From assembly GCA_031549495.1 (NCBI GenBank), contig JAVBPS010000012.1, positions 1 through 17,057 of the forward strand: 17,057 nucleotides of DNA, in the 5' to 3' direction. The notes beneath the pieces are model-generated. The model worked only from the letters and a program-made list of their open reading frames with translations. It was not told where the DNA came from and ran no database searches. Positions 1 to 7,562 of the stretch are shown piece after piece. Position numbers and translations under genes: made by a program. Numbering within the stretch: the stretch's first letter is position 1; every line of letters starts with the position of its first letter. Origin of the DNA: JAVBOW01 sp031549495. GTDB lineage: Bacteria > Bacteroidota > Bacteroidia > Bacteroidales > Rikenellaceae.

Positions 1-182
1 TTCGCTCGCTCGGGATGACGATCCGGTTGGCGCTAATCGGAAAGCACGTTTGGAGCGTTGTTAAGCAGTATCCCTGCCGGTTTCATGTTAAGAAAACCTT
101 AATTTATTCATGCCGTTATATAATTCCGGCACAATCAATGCTGTTTTTTGACTATTTTTATAGGCTGAATTGAAGACAAATT
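1..182. other. Upstream gap with fragment of a short dispersed repeat
   Basis: No gene is supported here. The first 20 bases end in TCGGGATGACG, and the same 11 bases occur again at 2019-2029, in both cases after a CG-rich stretch rich in CGCTCG/GAGCG words. This looks like the edge of a short dispersed element cut by the window start. The part nearest the next gene is AT-rich, as expected for a promoter, but I found no clean TTTG/TAnnTTTG pair; TATTTTTA at 153-160 is the nearest -7 candidate. Confidence 0.35.
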
Positions 183-1394
183 ATGGAGTATCTCGATTTG
201 TATAACCGTCTGAACGGGATCGAATCCTACGAACAGGAAAAGGTTGTCATCGACGAGCGTACCGTGATGAGGAATTTTAATTTCGAATCGCGGTTCTATT
301 CCATCCTGCCCGGCGGGCTGGACAATGTGATCGACGACGAGCTGGCCCTGTCGGCGGCGAAGCACCATTACGAGCCCGATTTTATCCAGGAAATGCTGAA
401 CAAAAAGGATGCGGAGATTCCGGAGAATATCCGGTTCCGTTATCATATCATCGGCAGTGAAGGGCGGTCGAAAGATGTGCTGTTCCTCTTTCACGGGTTC
501 AATGAGAAGCATTGGGCGAAGTATCTGCCCTGGGCGAAATACATAGCGGATAAGACAGGTAAGTCGGTCATCCTCTTCCCGATCGCGTTCCACATGAACC
601 GCGCCCCGGCGCTGTGGAGCAACCCGCGGGCGATGTACGGCATCAGCGAACGGCGCAAGGCGCGCCATCCGAATATCCTCTGCTCCACCCTGTCGAACGT
701 GGCGATCAGCACGCGACTGCACAACAATCCCAAACGGCTCGTCTGGTCGGGATTGCAGACGTACTATGACGTGATCGACCTGATCCGCGACATCAAGGCG
801 GACCGGCATCCGGCCGTGGCCCCCGATGCGCGGATCGACATTTTTTCCTACTCGATCGGCAGCCTGCTGGCCGAGATCCTGATGATGACCGATGAGAGCG
901 GGTTTTTCTCCGGGTCGCGGTTCGTGTCGTTCTGCGGCGGGGCGGCGTTCAACCGCATATCGCCCGTGTCGAAATTCATCCTCGACAGCGAGGCGAGCGT
1001 GGGGCTCTATTCGCATATCGTGGAGCATCTGGAAAGCCACCTGAAACGGGATGACGCGCTGAGGCATTACCTCGGGGGCGGCCTCGACGAAGGGGTGAAT
1101 TTTCGCAGTATGCTCAATTACAATATGTTCATCGAGCGGCGGCAGCGGATCCTGGGCGAGATGAGCGGGCGGGTTTATGCGATCGCGCTGAAGAACGATA
1201 CGGTCATGCCGCCGTATGAGATCATGAATACCTTGCAGGGGGTTTACCGCGATATTCCCATCCGGGTGGATGTGATGGACTACCCTTACAAATATTCGCA
1301 TGAGGAGCCGTTTCCGCCGCTGGAGGGGATCCGCGGGCAGGTTTCGGAATCTTTCCGGGAGACTTTCGACCGGGTTTGTACGTTTTTGAAATAG
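183..1394 (+). CDS. alpha/beta-hydrolase-like protein (DUF6051-like)
   Basis: A 403-residue protein, probably cytoplasmic because it has no signal peptide or membrane segment. The core looks like an alpha/beta hydrolase. A strand followed by FHGF (His104-Gly105) fits the oxyanion-hole region, and FSYSIG gives a nucleophile elbow with Ser224. Asp339 (LKNDTVMPP) and His373 (YSHEEPF) follow in the order expected for a Ser-Asp-His triad. The elbow is Ser-Tyr-Ser-Ile-Gly rather than the commoner Gly-x-Ser-x-Gly. The roughly 90-residue N-terminal extension before the fold is not recognised. From memory it resembles the Bacteroidota family DUF6051, but I could not search. The substrate is unknown; an esterase or lipase-like activity is inference. 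The gene appears to be a single unit, with a long gene-poor stretch after it. Confidence 0.8.
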   Translation: MEYLDLYNRLNGIESYEQEKVVIDERTVMRNFNFESRFYSILPGGLDNVIDDELALSAAKHHYEPDFIQEMLNKKDAEIPENIRFRYHIIGSEGRSKDVLFLFHGFNEKHWAKYLPWAKYIADKTGKSVILFPIAFHMNRAPALWSNPRAMYGISERRKARHPNILCSTLSNVAISTRLHNNPKRLVWSGLQTYYDVIDLIRDIKADRHPAVAPDARIDIFSYSIGSLLAEILMMTDESGFFSGSRFVSFCGGAAFNRISPVSKFILDSEASVGLYSHIVEHLESHLKRDDALRHYLGGGLDEGVNFRSMLNYNMFIERRQRILGEMSGRVYAIALKNDTVMPPYEIMNTLQGVYRDIPIRVDVMDYPYKYSHEEPFPPLEGIRGQVSESFRETFDRVCTFLK

Positions 1395-1404
1395 GGTCCT
1401 TTTT

Positions 1405-1425
1405 GGGCACCCGCGAGGGGTGCCC
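1405..1425. repeat. GC-rich stem-loop
   Basis: GGGCACCC (1405-1412) pairs with GGGTGCCC (1418-1425) around a 5-base loop, 10 bases after the hydrolase stop. It has no T-run on the 3' side for the plus strand, so it is not a textbook intrinsic terminator. It may still protect or end the transcript. The form resembles other GC-rich hairpins in this window, such as 15895-15921. Confidence 0.55.
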
Positions 1426-1453
1426 CTACGGGCTCGGCCGGACTGTTTGGGAT

Positions 1454-1482
1454 GTCTCGACTGACGCTCGACATGACGAGAC
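1454..1482. repeat. REP-like inverted repeat
   Basis: GTCTCG (1454-1459) is inverted as CGAGAC (1477-1482), with an inner TCGA...TCGA pairing and an ATGACG word near the right arm. The same CGxxATGAC word style recurs at 11-20 and 2019-2029. This is consistent with a family of short palindromic dispersed repeats, but one window cannot prove copy number. Confidence 0.4.
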
Positions 1483-1777
1483 CGCCGTTGGTAGCCGAAG
1501 GCGGGGACGCGTAGCCAGAGCGGCGGCCAATGTGCGTTGGATTGTGCGATGGCCCGGAGCGGACGCCAATGAGGGGGTGGCCCGGCGCCATGAAGCGGAA
1601 GGCTTGGGACCCGCCAGGGTTTTCGGGGGACAAAGGCAGGAAACTGGAACTGTGGCAGCGAAGCGTGTGTGGTGAGCCTTGTGCGGCGCGGTGGCCTTGC
1701 GCTCGTGGAATTTCCGGCCGACTTCACCGAAGACCCGTAAGCGGGTAAGCCGGGAGCGCGGCGCCTTGATTTTTTTG

Positions 1778-1807
1778 CTTACTTTTTTGATCAAGCAAAA
1801 AAGTAAG
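1778..1807. repeat. Perfect 12-bp AT-rich stem-loop
   Basis: CTTACTTTTTTG (1778-1789) and CAAAAAAGTAAG (1796-1807) are exact reverse complements around a 6-base loop ATCAAG. The stem is AT-rich inside an otherwise GC-rich repeat block, which makes it stand out. It could act as a bidirectional terminator or be the core of a dispersed element. Confidence 0.5.
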
Positions 1808-1921
1808 TCGCCCGTAGGCGATCCCGGCCCCGCGAGGCGTCGGCCAAAAAAGAACGATGGAATAAAAATAAAAAGAGTACTGAATCGACATAAAATGTAG
1901 ATCCCTCACATACGTTTTGTT

Positions 1922-1950
1922 AACGAGCGAAAAAAGACTCGCTCGTTTTC
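1922..1950 (+). terminator. Terminator-like hairpin with short T-run
   Basis: AACGAGCGA (1922-1930) pairs with TCGCTCGTT (1939-1947) across an 8-base A-rich loop, and the sequence continues as TTTC. The stem and T-tail fit a weak rho-independent terminator on the plus strand. The nearest upstream gene ends more than 500 bases away, so it may belong to the repeat block rather than to a transcript. Confidence 0.4.
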
Positions 1951-2082
1951 CTCCTCCTTGCTCGGCATAGTCCAAACAAAGAGACGTTTGGCCTGCGGCT
2001 CTCGCTGCGAGCGTCGGGTCGGGATGACGTTATAAATGATATATTCCCGGGTACATAAAGAAACCGGGCAACACAAAACCTA

Positions 2083-4374
2083 ATGGAACACCATCTTCCC
2101 ACGCTGATCATGGACCTGGCCCTCATCTTAGGGGTCGGCGCCATCGTGACGCTTATCTTCCGCAAGATCAAACAGCCGATCGTCCTGGGGTACATCATCG
2201 CAGGCCTGCTGATCGGCCCCCATATGAACCTCTTCCCCTCGGTGGCAGACGAGGCGGACATCAAGACGCTGGCCGATATCGGCGTGATCTTCCTGCTGTT
2301 CGGCCTGGGGTTGGAGTTCAGTTTCAAGAAGCTGATGCACGTGGGCGCCGCGGCCTCCGTTACGGCCATGGTGGAGATCGTGTTCATCTGCCTGGCGGGG
2401 TATATGACCGGGATGGCGCTGGGGTGGTCGCAGATGGACTGCCTGTTCCTCGGGGGGATGCTCGCCAGCTCTTCGACGACCATTATCATCAAGGCTTTCG
2501 ACGAACTGGGGATCAAAACGCGCAACTACGCGCGGGTCGTTTTCGGGGTGCTGGTCGTGGAGGATATCGTGGTCATTTTGCTGATGGTGTTGCTTTCGAC
2601 CGTCGCCGTCACGCAGCATTTCGAGGGAACGGAGATGCTTTTCACAGTCGGAAAGCTGTTCTTCTTTTTGATCGTCTGGTTCATCTTCGGGATCTACCTC
2701 ATCCCGACCTTCCTGAAAAAGATACAAAAGCTGATGGACGACGAGGGGTACCTGATCCTCTCGGTCGGGCTCTGCCTGGGAATGGTCGTCTTTGCCGTGG
2801 CGGTCGGTTTTTCGGCCGAGCTGGGGGCGTTCATCATGGGGTCGATCCTGGCGGAAACGACCAAAGCCGAGCATATAGAGCGCATTATCAAGCCGGTCAA
2901 GGACCTCTTCGGGACGATCTTTTTCGTGTCGGTGGGGATGATGATCGACCCGATGGTCATGGTCGACCACGGCTGGACGGTGCTCGCCATCACGCTGCTG
3001 GTCATCTTCGGCAAGGTATTCAGCACCACGCTGGGGGCCGTGCTCTCGGGGCAGGGGCTCAAGCAGGCCATCCAGGTGGGGATGAGCATGGCGCAGATCG
3101 GGGAGTTCGCCTTCATCGTCGCCACGCTCGGTATGAGCCTCGGGGTGATCAGCGACTTCCTCTTCCCGGTGGCGGTGGGGGCCTCGGCCATCACCACCTT
3201 CACCACGCCCTACATGATCAAATATTCGGATAAAGTCTACACGCTCGTCGAGCGCGTGATGCCCAACCGGTGGATGCAGGCGATCAACACCTACACGGCC
3301 AGCGCGAAGACCATCCGCAAGGAGAGCGACTGGAAGCGCTACATCAAATCCTATGTCCTCACGCTGCTCAATAACGGAGTCATCCTGCTGGCGCTTTTCC
3401 TGCTCGGGACGCAGCTGCTGATGCCGTTCGCCGAACGCCTGCTGAACGACCATTTCATCGCCAGCGTGATCACTTTTTTGATCGTCATGGTGGTGGCTTC
3501 GCCTTTTATCTGGGCGCTGGTCTTCCGGGTGCCCAAGCGGTCGCTGTTCAGGGAGTTGTGGACCGACACGCGGTACAACCGGGGGCCGCTGCTGGTGCTG
3601 GGCATCCTGCGGCCAGTGATCGTGATGGGGATGATCGGGTATTTCGTGCACGCGCTCTTCTCGGCTTATGTGTCGGCGCTGATCATCGCGCCGGTCATCC
3701 TGCTGCTCATCGTGCTCGCCTCGCGCTACACCCGCAGGATGTACGAGGCGATCGTGGATAAATTCATGACCAACCTCAACAGCCGCGAGATCAGCGAGGC
3801 GGCCCGGTCGCGCAACCGCATCTCCCAGGAGTTGATGTCCCACGCCCGGGAAAAGGATATGCAGTTCAACATCACCGACCTGGAGATCGGGCAAACGGCC
3901 GACTACGCGGGCAAAAGCATCGAGGAGTTGCGCTGGGACGAGGAGTACGGGATCAATATCGTCTATATCAAACGGGGCGAAGAGCTGATCTATGTCCCCG
4001 GGCCCAAAGAAAAGGTCCTGCCGTTCGACCATGTGGGCATTATCGCCTCGGATGAGCAGATCGAGCGGTTCATGCCGCTGTTCAACCGCAAAAAGCGCGG
4101 CCAGCGGTGCGGGACCGCGGCGTGCGATGTGGTCGTGGAGAAGATCCGGATCGGCGAGGGAAGCGTGCTCAGCGGGCTGCGGACCAAAAACGCCAGGCTG
4201 CGGGAGATGACCGACGGCACGTCGATCGGTATGGTGATCGGCATCGAGCGCGGCGATGAGTACCTGATGAACCCCGGGCCGAAGGTGACCCTGCAGGTGG
4301 GCGACGTGGTTTGGATCGTCGGGATGCGCAGTAAGCTGGAGGCGCTGAAAGGCAGGGAGATGGAGGAGGAATAA
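2083..4374 (+). CDS. CPA2/Kef-type monovalent cation:proton antiporter with two RCK_C domains
   Basis: A 763-residue inner-membrane protein. Residues about 8-385 form the many-helix Na+/H+ exchanger core of the CPA2 family, including LGYIIAGLLIGP, the LLFGLGLEF helix, an acidic pair Glu160-Asp161 in VVEDIV, and GAFIMGSILAET. After a loop with KESDWKRYIKSY, further hydrophobic helices occupy about 420-545. The cytoplasmic end has two TrkA-C/RCK_C-like modules, about 590-660 and 675-755, each ending in a phrase like PGP-K-V plus a hydrophobic strand. There is no Rossmann-type RCK_N NAD-binding domain, unlike KefB/KefC, so glutathione/NAD gating of the KefC kind is not expected. It likely exchanges K+ or Na+ for H+ in pH or ion homeostasis. 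Start ATG follows an A-rich leader. It stands alone and converges on the sulfur operon. Confidence 0.92.
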   Translation: MEHHLPTLIMDLALILGVGAIVTLIFRKIKQPIVLGYIIAGLLIGPHMNLFPSVADEADIKTLADIGVIFLLFGLGLEFSFKKLMHVGAAASVTAMVEIVFICLAGYMTGMALGWSQMDCLFLGGMLASSSTTIIIKAFDELGIKTRNYARVVFGVLVVEDIVVILLMVLLSTVAVTQHFEGTEMLFTVGKLFFFLIVWFIFGIYLIPTFLKKIQKLMDDEGYLILSVGLCLGMVVFAVAVGFSAELGAFIMGSILAETTKAEHIERIIKPVKDLFGTIFFVSVGMMIDPMVMVDHGWTVLAITLLVIFGKVFSTTLGAVLSGQGLKQAIQVGMSMAQIGEFAFIVATLGMSLGVISDFLFPVAVGASAITTFTTPYMIKYSDKVYTLVERVMPNRWMQAINTYTASAKTIRKESDWKRYIKSYVLTLLNNGVILLALFLLGTQLLMPFAERLLNDHFIASVITFLIVMVVASPFIWALVFRVPKRSLFRELWTDTRYNRGPLLVLGILRPVIVMGMIGYFVHALFSAYVSALIIAPVILLLIVLASRYTRRMYEAIVDKFMTNLNSREISEAARSRNRISQELMSHAREKDMQFNITDLEIGQTADYAGKSIEELRWDEEYGINIVYIKRGEELIYVPGPKEKVLPFDHVGIIASDEQIERFMPLFNRKKRGQRCGTAACDVVVEKIRIGEGSVLSGLRTKNARLREMTDGTSIGMVIGIERGDEYLMNPGPKVTLQVGDVVWIVGMRSKLEALKGREMEEE

Positions 4375-4379
4375 ACGTT

Positions 4380-4460
4380 TTGTCATTCTGTGCCGCCCTG
4401 CCCCGGATATTATTAGTTTGTCATTCAGAGCGAAGCGGTGCCGCCCGGCACACGGGGAAT
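4380..4460. repeat. Two partial copies of the TGTCATTCTG repeat
   Basis: TTTGTCATTC occurs at about 4379-4388 and again at 4418-4427, each followed by GTGCCGCCC-type sequence. The second copy also carries AGAGCGAAGCG. They look like degraded neighbours of the intact palindrome that starts at 4466, which gives three successive copies of the same core in under 100 bases. Confidence 0.5.
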
Positions 4461-4465
4461 ATTCT

Positions 4466-4548
4466 GTCATTCTGAGCGAAGCGAAGAATCTTGGTCGGAA
4501 GTGTTCCTGCACAGCCCGACCAAGATTCTTCGCTTCGCTCAGAATGAC
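4466..4548. repeat. Perfect 33-bp inverted repeat between convergent genes
   Basis: The 33 bases 4466-4498 and 4516-4548 are exact reverse complements separated by a 17-base spacer. The core TCATTCTGAGCGAAGCGAAG is a word I recognise as a common dispersed intergenic repeat in several bacterial phyla. Lying between the antiporter stop and the reductase stop, it could serve as a bidirectional transcription stop, although neither side has a strong T-run. The perfect pairing suggests recent origin or active maintenance. Confidence 0.85.
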
Positions 4549-4558
4549 AAGCAGGCTT

Positions 4559-6991
4559 CTATATAAACAGGTTTACGTTGGCCTGGTCGGCGCGTTCCAT
4601 GTAGGTCGCCACGCCGCCGATGGTCACGTTGTCGAGCAGTTCTTCGCGCCGCACGCCCATCACGTCCATCGACATCTGGCAGGCGATGAATTCCACGCCT
4701 TGCCCGATAGCCTGTTCGCGCAGCGTTTCCAGTGAGTCGATGCCTTTTTGCTTCATGATCATGCGCATCATCCGGCTGCCGATGCCCATCATGTGCATCT
4801 TCGAAAGTTTCAGTTTCAGGGAACTCGACGGCAGCATCATGCCGAACATTCGTCCGAAGATGTCTTTCTCGACTTTCGGTTTGTGGACTTTTTTGATGAC
4901 GTTCAGGCCCCAGAAAGTGAAGAAGATCGTCACTTTCTGCCCCGTGGCGGCGGCGCCGTTGGCCAGCACGAAGGTCGCCAGGGCTTTGTCCAGGTCGTCG
5001 CTGAATAGGATCAGCGTTTTGCCGCGGCCTGCCGCCGGGACGGCTTCGCCGCATGCCCGGGGGGCGCCTTTTTCGATCACTACGGTGTATTTGCCTTTGT
5101 CTGCGATATTGGATATAAAGGTGTTGCCGGTGGAGTTGCACCAGGCTTGGGCATCGCGGGCGAAGCCGGCGTCGGTGGCGGTCATTTCGAGGCGTTCGCC
5201 TTCGGCCATCGTGTCGACCGCCTGCCGCAGGCGCAGCACGGGGCCGGGGCACTGCAGGCCGCAGGCGTCCACGCGCAGGGTTTTTATCTCTTGTTTCATG
5301 GTTTGCTGGTCATCCGGTTCGGGAAGGGTCGTGGGTTTGGTTTTTACGACCGGGGCCGTGGCCGCGGTGTAGGTCTTGTAGCCGCCGGAGAGGTTTCGCA
5401 CGTCGGTGAAGCCGTTGGCCCTGAGGATCTTCAGGGCGAGGTAGCCGCGCAGGCCGACGGCGCAGTAGATCAGCACGGGAGCGGCGGCGGAGAGCTCCCC
5501 TACCCGATCGCGCAACTCGTCCAGCGGGATGTTGACCGCGCCGGGGAGCGCCCCGAAAGCGAACTCCTCGCGGGTGCGCACGTCCAGCAGCGTCACGCCC
5601 TGCAACGATTGTACCTCGCGCCAGGTGGCGACAGGCATCACTCCTGTGAGAATGTTCGAAGCGACGTATCCGGCGATGGCAATCGGGTCTTTGGCCGAGG
5701 AGAACGGGGGTGCGTAGGCGTGCTCGACGCGCGTCAGGTCCCCGACCGTGCCGCCGAGTTTGATCAGCAGGGCGATCTGGTCGATGCGCTTGTCCACGCC
5801 GTCGTAACCCACGCATTGGGCGCCGTAGAGGCGGCCGGTCCCGGGGTCGAACGTGAGTTTGATGCTCAGCGGCAAGGCGTCGGGATAGTACCCGGCGTGC
5901 GAGGCGGAGTGGGTCCACGAACTTTGGTAGGGGATGCCGAGTTGCTTCAGTTTTTTCGCGGCCAGGCCGGTCGAGGCGACCGTCATGTCGAAGACTTTGG
6001 CGATGGCGGTGCCGATCGCGCCTTCATACTTTTCCACATCGCCCAGGGCCATGTTGTCGGCCACCAGGCGGCCCTGGCGGTTGGCGGGGTTGGCCAGGTA
6101 GTTGAGCCAGGGCTTGCCCGTCAGGGGGTGTGGGAATTCGATGGCGTCGCCCACGGCATAGATCTCTTGTTCGGAGGTGCGCCGGTAGTCGTCGACCCAG
6201 ATGCCGCCCGTTTCGCCGATCTTTAACCCGGCGGCGCGGGCCAGCGCCGTTTCGGGGCGCACGCCGATCGAGAGGATCACGATGTCGGCGGGGATCGTCT
6301 CGCCGCTTTTCAGGTGCACGTCGATCCCTCCGTCCCGACGCGTGAACCGCTCCACGCTTTGTTCAAGATGCAGGGCCACGCCTTTTTGCAAAAGGTGTTG
6401 ATGCACCTGGGCAGCCATCGAAAAGTCGATCGGGGCCATCACCTGCGGGGCCATCTCGACGATGGAGACGTGCGCCCCGGCCGCGTGCAGGTTCTCGGCC
6501 ATCTCCAGGCCGATGAAGCCCGCACCGACCACGACTGCATGGCCGATCCGGCGCGAGGAGAGGTAGTTTTTGATCCGGTCCGTGTCGTTCACGTCGCGCA
6601 GGGTGAAGATACCTTCCAGGTCGATCCCTTCGAGCGGCGGGCGCACGGGGGTCGCGCCGGGGGAGAGCAGCAGCTTATCGTACGATTCGGTATATTCGAC
6701 GCCGTCCGTCTGGCGCACGGTGACGGTCCTGGCCTTCGGGTCGATGGCCACGGCCTGGCTGCACACCCGCACGTCGACACGCAGCCGGGTCCCGAACGAG
6801 GCGGGGGTTTGCAGGAACAGTTTTTCGCGGTCGGCGATCACGCCCCCGATGTAGTACGGCAGGCCGCAGTTGGCATAAGAGATGTATTTGCCCTTTTCCA
6901 GCAGGACGATTTCGGCCGATTCGTCCGCGCGGCGGATACGGGCCGCGGCGGTGGCCCCTCCGGCCACGCCTCCGATGATGATATGCTTCAT
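4559..6991 (-). CDS. CoA-disulfide/persulfide reductase fused to rhodanese, TusA and DsrE-like domains
   Basis: An 810-residue cytoplasmic flavoenzyme with four domains. Residues 1-450 are a pyridine-nucleotide disulfide oxidoreductase of the CoA-disulfide reductase type: FAD-binding GGVAGG at 7-12, single redox Cys42 in SYANCGLPYY, NAD(P)-binding VVVGAGFIGLE near 153-163, and Tyr426 in the family motif AYAPPFSSAKDP. Residues about 455-550 are a rhodanese with catalytic Cys510 (IYCAVGLRG). Residues about 570-640 are TusA-like, with Cys577 and Cys581 in CGLQCPGP. Residues about 655-810 are a DsrE/DsrF-like domain with FFTFWGLNVIK and Cys771 (ACQMSMDVMG). The family reduces CoA disulfides, CoA persulfide or polysulfide with NAD(P)H; the added domains should pass sulfane sulfur between cysteines. 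It is last in the operon, 1 nt after the HMA gene. All key cysteines are present. Confidence 0.93.
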   Translation of the reverse strand: MKHIIIGGVAGGATAAARIRRADESAEIVLLEKGKYISYANCGLPYYIGGVIADREKLFLQTPASFGTRLRVDVRVCSQAVAIDPKARTVTVRQTDGVEYTESYDKLLLSPGATPVRPPLEGIDLEGIFTLRDVNDTDRIKNYLSSRRIGHAVVVGAGFIGLEMAENLHAAGAHVSIVEMAPQVMAPIDFSMAAQVHQHLLQKGVALHLEQSVERFTRRDGGIDVHLKSGETIPADIVILSIGVRPETALARAAGLKIGETGGIWVDDYRRTSEQEIYAVGDAIEFPHPLTGKPWLNYLANPANRQGRLVADNMALGDVEKYEGAIGTAIAKVFDMTVASTGLAAKKLKQLGIPYQSSWTHSASHAGYYPDALPLSIKLTFDPGTGRLYGAQCVGYDGVDKRIDQIALLIKLGGTVGDLTRVEHAYAPPFSSAKDPIAIAGYVASNILTGVMPVATWREVQSLQGVTLLDVRTREEFAFGALPGAVNIPLDELRDRVGELSAAAPVLIYCAVGLRGYLALKILRANGFTDVRNLSGGYKTYTAATAPVVKTKPTTLPEPDDQQTMKQEIKTLRVDACGLQCPGPVLRLRQAVDTMAEGERLEMTATDAGFARDAQAWCNSTGNTFISNIADKGKYTVVIEKGAPRACGEAVPAAGRGKTLILFSDDLDKALATFVLANGAAATGQKVTIFFTFWGLNVIKKVHKPKVEKDIFGRMFGMMLPSSSLKLKLSKMHMMGIGSRMMRMIMKQKGIDSLETLREQAIGQGVEFIACQMSMDVMGVRREELLDNVTIGGVATYMERADQANVNLFI

Positions 6992-6992
6992 A

Positions 6993-7196
6993 TTATAGTT
7001 GTTCAGGATACCCCATCGAGAGCAGATGGGCGGCCAGTTGCCCGCGCGTCACCTCGTCCGTATGGTCGACGGTGATCTCGCCCGAGGTCATATCGACACG
7101 CACGCCGAATACCCCCGTCAGCGAGGCCAGCGATTTATGGATCGCGTTGGCGCAGCTGCCGCATCGGGTGTTTTTTACTTTTATCGTCGTTTTCAT
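6993..7196 (-). CDS. Small HMA-domain CxxC protein (CopZ-like)
   Basis: A 67-residue soluble protein with the heavy-metal-associated fold pattern: strand TTIKVKN, then RCGSC (Cys12, Cys15), helix ANAIHKSLASL, strand VFGVRVDMTSGEITVDH, and a C-terminal helix. The family binds Cu(I) or other soft metals through the two cysteines and hands them to partners. The usual MxCxxC is NTRCGSC here. I chose ATG at 7196 because it overlaps the MarR stop as ATGA; a longer frame reading in from 7535 would only duplicate the MarR region in another frame. Its place directly before a reductase rich in sulfur-carrier domains makes a sulfur or metal-persulfide role worth considering, but metal carriage is the default reading. 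Confidence 0.88.
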   Translation of the reverse strand: MKTTIKVKNTRCGSCANAIHKSLASLTGVFGVRVDMTSGEITVDHTDEVTRGQLAAHLLSMGYPEQL

Positions 7197-7561
7197 ATCG
7201 CTTTGATCTTCTCGATCAACTGCATGACGGGCTGCGGGTCGCAGTGGAGCTTTTCGATGCACGAGCGACCCTGGGGGGTGAGCTGGAAAAGCATCTGCCG
7301 CTTGTCGCGCTCGCCCACGCGGCGCTCGACCAGGCCCTTCTTCTCGGCCGAAAGGATGACTTTCGAGGCGTTCGAACAGGTCAGGCCCAGCAGCCCGGCG
7401 ATCTGGCCCGAGGTGGACTGGCCGAGTTTCGAGAGTGAACACAAGAGCATCCCCTCGTTCAGCCCCACCCCGCAATCCGCCTGCATCCCGCTCTCGAAAT
7501 CGTTGATCAGGCGGTAGATATCCCGCACCATGCACAGGGGTTCTTTCGACTGGCCTGCCAT
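7193..7561 (-). CDS. MarR-family transcriptional regulator, cysteine-rich
   Basis: A 122-residue winged-helix regulator. The helix-turn-helix lies around 48-72 (STSGQIAGLLGLTCSNASKVI), followed by the wing with GLVERRVGERDKRQMLFQLTPQG at about 76-98, which is typical of MarR. It is short for the family (usually about 140-150 residues), mainly in the dimerisation helices. It has six cysteines (10, 30, 41, 62, 101, 107), one of them inside the recognition helix region. That is unusually many and, with the operon content, suggests a thiol, persulfide or metal sensor; this is inference. Translation is coupled: it starts 1 nt after the thioredoxin stop and its TGA overlaps the HMA ATG by 4 nt. It probably controls its own operon. 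Confidence 0.9.
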   Translation of the reverse strand: MAGQSKEPLCMVRDIYRLINDFESGMQADCGVGLNEGMLLCSLSKLGQSTSGQIAGLLGLTCSNASKVILSAEKKGLVERRVGERDKRQMLFQLTPQGRSCIEKLHCDPQPVMQLIEKIKAI

Positions 7562-7562
7562 A

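Larger units (their letters stand above)
1395..2082. other. 688-base gene-poor stretch of repeats and hairpins
   Basis: No convincing gene. It contains a GC hairpin at 1405-1425, an inverted-repeat element at 1454-1482, a GC-rich tract to about 1760, an AT-rich hairpin at 1778-1807, and a terminator-like hairpin at 1922-1950. A smaller inverted repeat follows (CCAAAC 1972-1977 with GTTTGG 1986-1991), and the motif shared with the window start lies at 2019-2029. Overlapping open frames exist on both strands between 1376 and 1800, but they are rich in Arg, Pro and Ala, match no family I know, and pass through the hairpins. I read the block as dispersed noncoding repeat sequence; a structured RNA cannot be excluded. 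Confidence 0.6.

Noticed and set aside
135..1727. 530-codon open frame antisense to the hydrolase-like gene
   Set aside because: Composition is an Arg/Pro/His shadow, and it spans both the coding gene and the noncoding repeat block. The plus strand has a coherent hydrolase fold.
1426..1794. 122-codon minus-strand frame in the repeat block
   Set aside because: Arg/Pro/Ala/Ser-rich with no motif, and it overlaps open frames on the other strand and the hairpin at 1778. More likely a repeat than a protein.
2128..4512. 794-codon open frame antisense to the antiporter gene
   Set aside because: Its protein is dominated by His, Asp, Gln and Arg, as expected for the complement of a GC-rich membrane-protein gene. 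It has no domain, and it runs through the 4466 repeat.
6993..7535. Long 180-residue version of the HMA protein
   Set aside because: The extra 113 residues are an out-of-frame reading of the MarR gene. The ATGA overlap at 7193-7196 gives a normal coupled start.
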